Part shown: positions 22,839-27,949 of the stretch, one piece after another
Layout: each line of letters opens with the position of its first letter
How positions within the stretch are numbered: the first letter of the stretch is position 1
From: a virus
Length of the DNA stretch: 27,949 nt
Virus record (IMG/VR): IMGVR_UViG_3300042362_000348
Span: 1-27,949 of that record
Strand: one strand, 5' to 3'
The notes under the pieces: generated by a model
Databases searched by the model: none
What the model was told of the DNA's origin: nothing
The model's input: the letters and a program-made list of their open reading frames with translations, nothing else
Position numbers and translations under genes: made by a program

Positions 22839-23794
22839 AGGCCACTCCCTACCGCACCGTCCGCGATGGCGTCATCAGCCGAATGGGCATCGACCCCGCG
22901 CAGCCGCTTATGGCCTCGCAGGCCACGGCGTTGGCGGAGTATTTGACCACCGCTGCCGCGACGGCTTGGACTTTTTTCGATTGGCCCGAGGTTTATTTGA
23001 CCGAGGCCCGCACGCCTGCGGGCGATGGATTCCAGACCGGCGTCTACACCTACGAGTCCGACTATGTGGGAACCACCTCCTATATTGGCCGCGCTGTGCA
23101 GGGCTCGCAATTTTCGGACCCTGTGTGGCGAATCAAGCGCGTCACCACGACCGCTGCGGGCGATCTTCTGAATATCGACACCGCCGTGAATGTCGCGTGG
23201 GACGACCGCACGACCGCGACCTACATTGAGACCAGCGCGAATGAAGCCGCCGAGGATGAGTTCCCCTACATTCCGCTTGTTGCGCAAGGTCTGAAGCCTA
23301 TCGGAACGGTGCTGAAAATCTACGACCGCAATCCTCACGAATGCGGCTCGCAGCCACTCACGAAGACCTTTTGCCATGTCGTCACCGACAACCGCATCCT
23401 TATCACCGATACCAGCTACACGGCGGGCGAGCCGGTCTGGGTCGAGTTCTCGCTGCCTCAGCCGAAATTCACAGCGACCGCATTCAACTCCTCCACGGCT
23501 TACGCAGCGGGCGATCTCGTTTACTACAACAGCACCGGAGATTGCTACGAGGCCATCGCCGACACGACCGGCAATCTCCCGACGAATGAGGAGTTCTGGC
23601 TACGCCACCGCATCCCGGCATTCCTCGCCGACTACCTCAAGTTCTACGCCCTCGCCGAAACGCTTTCCGAGGACGGCCAGATGGACAAGGCCACCTACCA
23701 ATTCGCCCGCGCCGAAGGCATCCTGCAGCAACGAATGGACGACGCCTGGCTCCGCAAAGGCGAGGTCCGCCGCTACTCCGCTTCGTTCCAATAA
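22835..23794 (+). CDS. Probable head-tail connector with carbohydrate-binding-like insert
   Basis: 319 aa. The start is set by AAGGAGG 7 nt upstream and the ATGA overlap with the portal. The N-terminus is a helical adaptor-like region (LAEYLTTAAATAWTFFDWPEV) and the C-terminus is again helical (FLADYLKFYALAETLSEDGQ). Between them are beta-rich segments and, near residues 210-257, a module like small chitin-binding domains (FNSSTAYAAGDLVYYNSTGD, then YEAIAD, TGNLPT and FW). I infer a neck protein with a surface-binding module. Confidence 0.65.
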   Translation: MKATPYRTVRDGVISRMGIDPAQPLMASQATALAEYLTTAAATAWTFFDWPEVYLTEARTPAGDGFQTGVYTYESDYVGTTSYIGRAVQGSQFSDPVWRIKRVTTTAAGDLLNIDTAVNVAWDDRTTATYIETSANEAAEDEFPYIPLVAQGLKPIGTVLKIYDRNPHECGSQPLTKTFCHVVTDNRILITDTSYTAGEPVWVEFSLPQPKFTATAFNSSTAYAAGDLVYYNSTGDCYEAIADTTGNLPTNEEFWLRHRIPAFLADYLKFYALAETLSEDGQMDKATYQFARAEGILQQRMDDAWLRKGEVRRYSASFQ

Positions 23795-23801
23795 CCCCCT
23801 A

Positions 23802-23830
23802 TTGACACCCTTCACCATAATTAAATTAAC
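23802..23830 (+). promoter_or_regulatory. Promoter-like sequence before the small structural genes
   Basis: A perfect TTGACA box (23802-23807) begins an AT-rich patch, with ATTAAC at 23825-23830 after a 17-bp spacer as the best -10. That match is weak and would put the start site at or beyond the ATG at 23834, giving a leaderless message. Treat as tentative. Confidence 0.25.
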
Positions 23831-23833
23831 GAC

Positions 23834-24130
23834 ATGAGTAACCCCACAATTCAGATCGCCGCTCGCAACACCGCTGGCATTGTCCAGCCCGTCCAAGCCA
23901 CACCAGATGGGGCTCTGCGGGTGAGCACAGGTTTTCCTACTCCCGCTTACACGAAGTATGAAAATGTTCGTTTCGCCGCCCCCGCGACGAACAACACAAG
24001 CTATGTCGATTTCACTTTCAACGGCACCTCGGTAGCCCGAATCGTCAATACCTATTTTGGAGCAAATCCCCCCACGGCCGACAACGCGGAGATCCGCAGC
24101 GTCGAGATTAAATTCCCGCCCTACACTTAA
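23834..24130 (+). CDS. Hypothetical small structural protein (98 aa)
   Basis: ATG at 23834 after an AT-rich 39-bp gap. The N-terminus (MSNPTIQIAARNTAGIVQPV) and a beta-rich body (TSYVDFTFNGTSVARIVNTY) suggest a virion or fibre accessory protein. It ends in a TAATG overlap with the next gene. No family recognised. Confidence 0.6.
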   Translation: MSNPTIQIAARNTAGIVQPVQATPDGALRVSTGFPTPAYTKYENVRFAAPATNNTSYVDFTFNGTSVARIVNTYFGANPPTADNAEIRSVEIKFPPYT

Positions 24131-24396
24131 TGTCGCAGGTTTTTTTCAATCCCTTTTCCGGCGCGGCGCAGAATATCGCTCTGCCCCAGCTCGACTCCTC
24201 GGGCCAAATCTCCGGCGCGATGATTCCAGACGACTTTGACGATGTGCAAGCCTTCCCGACCCTCGAAGATTTCCCAAACCCCGGCACCGTAGCCCGCATC
24301 TACTTTCCGCAAGATTCCAACATCCCCCACCGTTGGGACCCCGACACCCTTTCCTACCTCCCCATCGCCTCCGACGCGGACGGCGGTGAGTTTTAG
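24130..24396 (+). CDS. Hypothetical small structural protein (88 aa)
   Basis: Overlaps the previous stop (TAATG). The segment ALPQLDSSGQISGAMIPDDF, then FPTLEDFPNPGTVARIYFPQ and HRWDPDTLSYLP, is of a type commonly found in phage tail-fibre N-terminal or accessory proteins, where a short display domain binds other virion parts. I cannot name the family. Confidence 0.6.
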   Translation: MSQVFFNPFSGAAQNIALPQLDSSGQISGAMIPDDFDDVQAFPTLEDFPNPGTVARIYFPQDSNIPHRWDPDTLSYLPIASDADGGEF

Positions 24397-24435
24397 GAGA
24401 ACCCCGCAGAACAACCCAAACACCCCCAAAACATC

Positions 24436-25281
24436 ATGCCAAATACCCTTCGCATCAAACGCCGCCTCTCCGGTAACGCCGGAGCCCCGTCCAGCCTCGC
24501 CATCGGCGAACTCGCCTACAACAAGGTTGACGACAAACTCTACATCGGACTCGACTCCGGTATCGTCGCCCTCGCCGGTGAAGGCCACTTCGCCACGAAC
24601 TCCGACCTCGCCTCCGAAGTCTCCACGCTGAACTCCAGCATCAGCTCGGAAACCTCCCGCGCCACCGCAGCGGAAGCCGCCCTCGGCGTTCGCATTGACA
24701 ATGTTCTCTCGAACACAACGCAGGGCTCGCTTGATTCGTTGACGGAGGTTGTGCAAGCCTTCGAGGCCGCCGACAGCAACCTCAACGGAGCCATCACCTC
24801 CCTCGCCAACAGCGCCTCCAGCGCCCTGACCGCCGAGGTCAACCGCGCCACCGCAGCCGAAGGCGTCATCGCCGCCGGTCTCGCTCAAGAGCTTCTTGAC
24901 CGTGCCGCCGCCGACACCACCCTCCAGGGCAATATCAACACCGTTGCAGGCAATCTCTCGACCGAGACATCGGCCCGCCAAGCGGCTGACACCACCCTCC
25001 AGAACAATATCGACAGCGAGGCCAGCACCCGTGCTTCGGCCATCAGCGCCCTCGATAGCCGAGTGGTCGCGCTCGAAGGTGCCTCCGCCGACGCCCGCCT
25101 CGACGAGGTGGAGTCCGACATTGCTGCCATCGAATCCGCCGCGACAGCCTTGACTGGCCGCGTCTCCAGCTTGGAGACCACCGCAGCCGGACTCGGCACC
25201 ATGTCCACGCAGAATGCCAACAATGTCGCCATCACCGGCGGCACCATCGAAGGCATCGAGCTCGACGGCGGCAGCTTCTAA
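24436..25281 (+). CDS. Tail fibre protein with trimeric coiled-coil shaft
   Basis: 281 aa. The N-terminus (MPNTLRIKRRLSGNAGAPSS then LAIGELAYNKVDDKLYIG) is the virion-attachment motif found in many fibre proteins. The shaft consists of recurring Ala/Glu-rich units such as SSETSRATAAEAALGVRIDN, NRATAAEGVIA and STETSARQAADTTLQNNIDS, typical of trimeric coiled-coil fibres. It ends ITGGTIEGIELDGGSF, a common fibre tip. The A/C-rich leader has no Shine-Dalgarno. Confidence 0.8.
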   Translation: MPNTLRIKRRLSGNAGAPSSLAIGELAYNKVDDKLYIGLDSGIVALAGEGHFATNSDLASEVSTLNSSISSETSRATAAEAALGVRIDNVLSNTTQGSLDSLTEVVQAFEAADSNLNGAITSLANSASSALTAEVNRATAAEGVIAAGLAQELLDRAAADTTLQGNINTVAGNLSTETSARQAADTTLQNNIDSEASTRASAISALDSRVVALEGASADARLDEVESDIAAIESAATALTGRVSSLETTAAGLGTMSTQNANNVAITGGTIEGIELDGGSF

Positions 25282-25299
25282 CAGCTCCCTCCCCCCACA

Positions 25300-25330
25300 G
25301 CGGCGGTGCGGTTCCAGCCCGCGCCGCCGC
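25300..25330 (+). other. GC-rich hairpin after the fibre gene
   Basis: GCGGCGGTGCG (25300-25310) pairs with CGCGCCGCCGC (25320-25330), 11 bp with one G-U and a 9-nt loop. No T-tract follows, so it is not a standard intrinsic terminator; it may pause transcription or stabilise the upstream message. Confidence 0.45.
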
Positions 25331-25342
25331 CACGGGGCCACT

Positions 25343-25375
25343 GCTTAAAACTTAATTCTTAAAACTTAAAACTTC
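25343..25375 (+). repeat. CTTAAAACTT/TTAAAACTTAA tandem repeat
   Basis: About 33 bp built from overlapping CTTAAAACTT and TTAATTCTT units, AT-rich in a GC-rich setting, immediately before the next fibre-like gene. A related AAAACTTAA occurs in the leader of the major capsid gene. Confidence 0.6.
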
Positions 25376-25378
25376 TCC

Positions 25379-25747
25379 ATGGCCACGGTCCTCAAGCTCC
25401 TCCGCAGCACGGTTCCAGGCCGAGTCCCCACCGCCGCGCAAGTGGCCGAAGGGAGCCTCGCCCTCAACCTCGCCGACCGGCGCTTGTATTCGAAGGACCA
25501 CACCGGAGAAGTCTTCCGCCTCGCCCGCCCCCGTGACCCCTCCGACTACCAGCTCCTGCACGCTGCGGACGGCAACCACCTCTACCTCGGACGCCTCGCC
25601 TGGGCAGACTACCCCGCCTCCGGCCCCGCCGAAGACGCCGAAGAGTGGACCATCTACAAAATCACCACCGACGCCGCAGGCAATGTCTCCTCCGAGCAAT
25701 CCGCAGTCGGCCAGTGGTCTTCCAAGGAGTCCCTTCAATTTTCCTAA
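25379..25747 (+). CDS. Short fibre-like protein with attachment motif (122 aa)
   Basis: ATG at 25379. The N-terminal 50 residues (LKLLRSTVPGRVPTAAQVAE, then GSLALNLADRRLYSKDHTG) are the same type of attachment motif as in the fibre at 24436, in the more common GELALN..DG.LY.KD.SG form. The C-terminal half (SDYQLLHAADGNHLYLGRLA, then EEWTIYKITTDAAGN) looks beta-rich. It may be a short fibre or an adaptor. Confidence 0.65.
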   Translation: MATVLKLLRSTVPGRVPTAAQVAEGSLALNLADRRLYSKDHTGEVFRLARPRDPSDYQLLHAADGNHLYLGRLAWADYPASGPAEDAEEWTIYKITTDAAGNVSSEQSAVGQWSSKESLQFS

Positions 25748-25767
25748 ACCTCAAAAAACCCAACACC

Positions 25768-26049
25768 ATGACAGTATCCACACCACTCCAAATCGACGGC
25801 AAGCAATACGACCGCTACTCTTTGAACCTCGCCATCACCGGCAAATACAACGGTAACGGATCGACTGACGCGCAGGTCGCCATGCGCCTCGTCCCTACCC
25901 GCATCGAGAACGGCCAAGTCGAAACTGCAGACGCCAACGCCATCGGCATCTCGCTCGGCACGCTCGCCGGATCGGACGAAGCCACCCAGCAAGCTGTCGG
26001 CGCGATTCAAGCCGCTCTGCAAACCTACATCACCGCGAAAGGACTTTAA
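25768..26049 (+). CDS. Hypothetical structural protein (93 aa)
   Basis: A/C-rich leader, no Shine-Dalgarno. The product starts MTVSTPLQIDGKQYDRYSLN and has beta segments (LAITGKYNGNGSTDAQVAMR) followed by a helical end (ATQQAVGAIQAALQTYITA). An AAAGGA inside its 3' end serves the next gene. No family recognised; the fibre gene context suggests a virion role. Confidence 0.6.
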   Translation: MTVSTPLQIDGKQYDRYSLNLAITGKYNGNGSTDAQVAMRLVPTRIENGQVETADANAIGISLGTLAGSDEATQQAVGAIQAALQTYITAKGL

Positions 26050-26051
26050 TC

Positions 26052-27949
26052 ATGGCACTCATCGTATCTGCCGCGAGCGGCAATTTTAATGCACCCGCGA
26101 CATGGGTCGGCGGCGTTGTTCCGACCACGGGCGACGAAGCCCGCGCCTCGACAGGCCACACCGTCACCATCACCGCCAACGCAACCTGCGACGAGATCAG
26201 CAACGCGGGAACGGGAAAATTCGTCCTTAATGATGGCATCACGCTTACGGCGAATGTGACGCATAAAGGAGCAGATTCAACGAATTGCTTGGAATTTTCT
26301 GCAAATTTTCCAGCAACCGCATCTGTTGTCGGAAATTTAACTGCTGGAACCAATAACAATAGACGAGCCGCTGCAAATCTTGGAACTGGAACATTTAACA
26401 TTACCGGAAATTGCGTTGGAGGCTCGTTTAATAATGCACAAGCTGTTTTAAACAACTCAGCAGGAACAGTAAACATCACGGGTAATTCTACAGCGGGTGC
26501 TGGCGCATCCGCGCACGGAGCAAACAATAATTCTACCGGGACGATAAACATTACCGGAAATGCAACCGCAGGCACTGGGACAGGCAACGGCGTTTTCCAA
26601 AACTCAACTGGACTACTCTCCATCATCGGCACTATCGCCGCCTCACAATCTGCAAATGGCGTGCTTGCGACCAACCGTCTCGCCACCAACATCCTCTCCG
26701 GTCCGTTCGTTACCGAATTAGTCAACGGCACCTCTCCTATCTGTTGTGCCTCTTGGCGCTGGAACGCGTCCCCAAGCCCCTCGACATATTTTGAGGTTCC
26801 AACCAACACGCTCGGCGCCAAGCGCACCCTCTACACGGCCGACAACATCACCGGCATGCCCGCCGCGTCGAATGTGAAAACCGGCGTCACCTACGGCCCC
26901 GTCGGCGAATTAACAGGCACATTCGACTTTGTGCAAAGCCCCAGCGCTGCCGACATTCAAGCCGCCGTCTGGAGTGCCACGACTCGCACGATCACCGGCG
27001 GATTGGTCGATACCGCGACCACCCTCACCAACGCGCCGACCGTGCCGACGCCGAGCCAAATCGCCAGCCAGGTGAGAACGGAGCTATCCACCGAGCTTTC
27101 GCGCTTGGATGTCGCCACCAGCACCCGCGCCGTGGCCGCTGACATCCCGACCTCGGACATCTCGGCAATCAAGGCCAAAACCGACAACTTGCCAGCAAGC
27201 CCTGCAGCCGTCAGCGACATACCAACCGCCGACATCGCCGCCATCAAGTCCTCCACAGACAATCTCCCCAGCGACCCCGCCGACCAAAGCCTCGTCGAGG
27301 CCGCTATCTCCGCCCTCTCGATCCCGAGCGTGGTCGAGATTCGCACGGAAATGGATTCCAACTCCACCAAGCTGGCGAACCTCGACGCCACCGTGTCGAG
27401 CAGGCTGGCCAGCAGCGCCTACACCGCGCCAAGCACTCCACCGACAGCCGGAGACATCGCCTCGGCAGTTTGGGCGGCGGCAGACAAGACAGGCTACAGC
27501 CTCACCAGCGCCGAGCGCACCGCCATTGCCGCCGCCGTGGAAGCCTCCATCCTCAACGAAGGCGACGGCCAAGCCGTTCTGAACGCCATCGTCGCCGCAA
27601 TCGGAAACAGCAATGTTGACCAGATCGCCCTCGTCGCCGCGATCCGAGCCGACCTCGAGCGCACCGGCGGCAAGCTCATCAACTTGGATGCCACGATCTC
27701 AAGCCGCCTCGCATCGGCAGACTACAATGCACCGACCAGCGCCCCAACCGCTGCCTCTGTGGCAAATGCCGTGTGGGGAGCCGCCAGCCGCACCATCACC
27801 GGCGGCGTGGTTGACACGCTCACCAACGCCCCAGCATCAGTCACGCCAAGCGACATCTGGAGCCACGCCACCCGCACGCTCACCAGCGCCAGCGGCCCGA
27901 CAGCCATCGAGATTCGCCAAGAACTCGATAGCAACTCGACCCAGCTTTC
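26052..27949 (+). CDS. Large tail/fibre protein with beta-helix and shaft repeats, 3' end outside window
   Basis: ATG 26052 with AAAGGA 8 nt upstream; the frame is open to the last base, so at least 632 residues. Residues about 1-85 are beta-rich (starting MALIVSAASGNFNAPATWVG). Residues about 89-200 have an exact 25-residue period (89, 114, 139, 164, 189), three copies reading T-x-N-I-T-G-N, a parallel beta-helix pattern. Residues from about 290 on alternate AVW-containing units (AAVWSATTRTITGGLVDT), SRLDVATSTRA or NLDATVSSRLAS motifs and EIRTEMDSNSTKL, typical of long phage tail proteins. Probable receptor-binding or tail-shaft component. The beta-helix part uses AT-richer codons than its neighbours. 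Confidence 0.75.
   Translation, partial: MALIVSAASGNFNAPATWVGGVVPTTGDEARASTGHTVTITANATCDEISNAGTGKFVLNDGITLTANVTHKGADSTNCLEFSANFPATASVVGNLTAGTNNNRRAAANLGTGTFNITGNCVGGSFNNAQAVLNNSAGTVNITGNSTAGAGASAHGANNNSTGTINITGNATAGTGTGNGVFQNSTGLLSIIGTIAASQSANGVLATNRLATNILSGPFVTELVNGTSPICCASWRWNASPSPSTYFEVPTNTLGAKRTLYTADNITGMPAASNVKTGVTYGPVGELTGTFDFVQSPSAADIQAAVWSATTRTITGGLVDTATTLTNAPTVPTPSQIASQVRTELSTELSRLDVATSTRAVAADIPTSDISAIKAKTDNLPASPAAVSDIPTADIAAIKSSTDNLPSDPADQSLVEAAISALSIPSVVEIRTEMDSNSTKLANLDATVSSRLASSAYTAPSTPPTAGDIASAVWAAADKTGYSLTSAERTAIAAAVEASILNEGDGQAVLNAIVAAIGNSNVDQIALVAAIRADLERTGGKLINLDATISSRLASADYNAPTSAPTAASVANAVWGAASRTITGGVVDTLTNAPASVTPSDIWSHATRTLTSASGPTAIEIRQELDSNSTQL

Overview
The window is a stretch of a temperate, tailed double-stranded DNA phage genome, about 28 kb, GC-rich (near 60% by eye) and densely packed. 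Most early genes overlap their neighbour by an ATGA or TGATG junction. I infer, with modest confidence, a host in the Verrucomicrobiota or a similar GC-rich group. The reasons are a dispersed CTCTGTGTC-type repeat that I remember from such genomes, many genes with A/C-rich leaders and no Shine-Dalgarno, and codon use mixing GC-rich codons with AAA and TTT runs. No host housekeeping gene is present. I see no lysis genes, tape measure or terminal genome end, so part of the late region lies outside the window.

Layout. 1-4791 (+): the 3' part of a giant polyvalent, probably virion-injected protein; it contains an AT-richer phosphoribosyltransferase-like island with a possible overlapping gene. 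4795-5946 (-): tyrosine integrase, followed by an attachment site (6066-6107) that is the 3' half of a tRNA-Lys(CUU). 6170-7475 (-): a four-gene cargo or immunity operon (ribbon-helix-helix protein, two-TM protein, lipoprotein, 56-aa acidic protein). It diverges from the early rightward operon across a perfect 11-bp inverted repeat. 7557-9918 (+): a second ribbon-helix-helix protein, small proteins, an HTH protein, a PLD-like protein and a TerS-like HTH protein. 9915-13680: replication block (DEDDh exonuclease, O-like initiator with a candidate internal origin, DnaB-type helicase). 13677-15374: seven small proteins, several with zinc ribbons. 15411-17114: large terminase, flanked by direct copies of the dispersed repeat. 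17190-17844: three small genes. 17845-18220: a gene-free region with another repeat copy and 10-bp tandem repeats. 18221-27949: scaffold-like protein, SU10-type major capsid protein, strong terminator, portal, connector, small structural proteins and tail fibres; the last fibre gene runs off the window.

How it works together. Integrase and attP give lysogeny at a tRNA-Lys gene. The two divergent ribbon-helix-helix genes are the best candidates for the lysis/lysogeny switch. The early operon supplies initiator, helicase and exonuclease. The late module packages DNA and builds what is probably a short-tailed virion, and the giant protein would travel with the DNA. Intact phage sequence on both sides of attP suggests a free or circular phage genome rather than a prophage end.

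The most striking observation is compositional. By a manual scan, the palindromes ACGT and GTAC appear to be absent from the whole window, with synonymous codons switched exactly where they would otherwise form.
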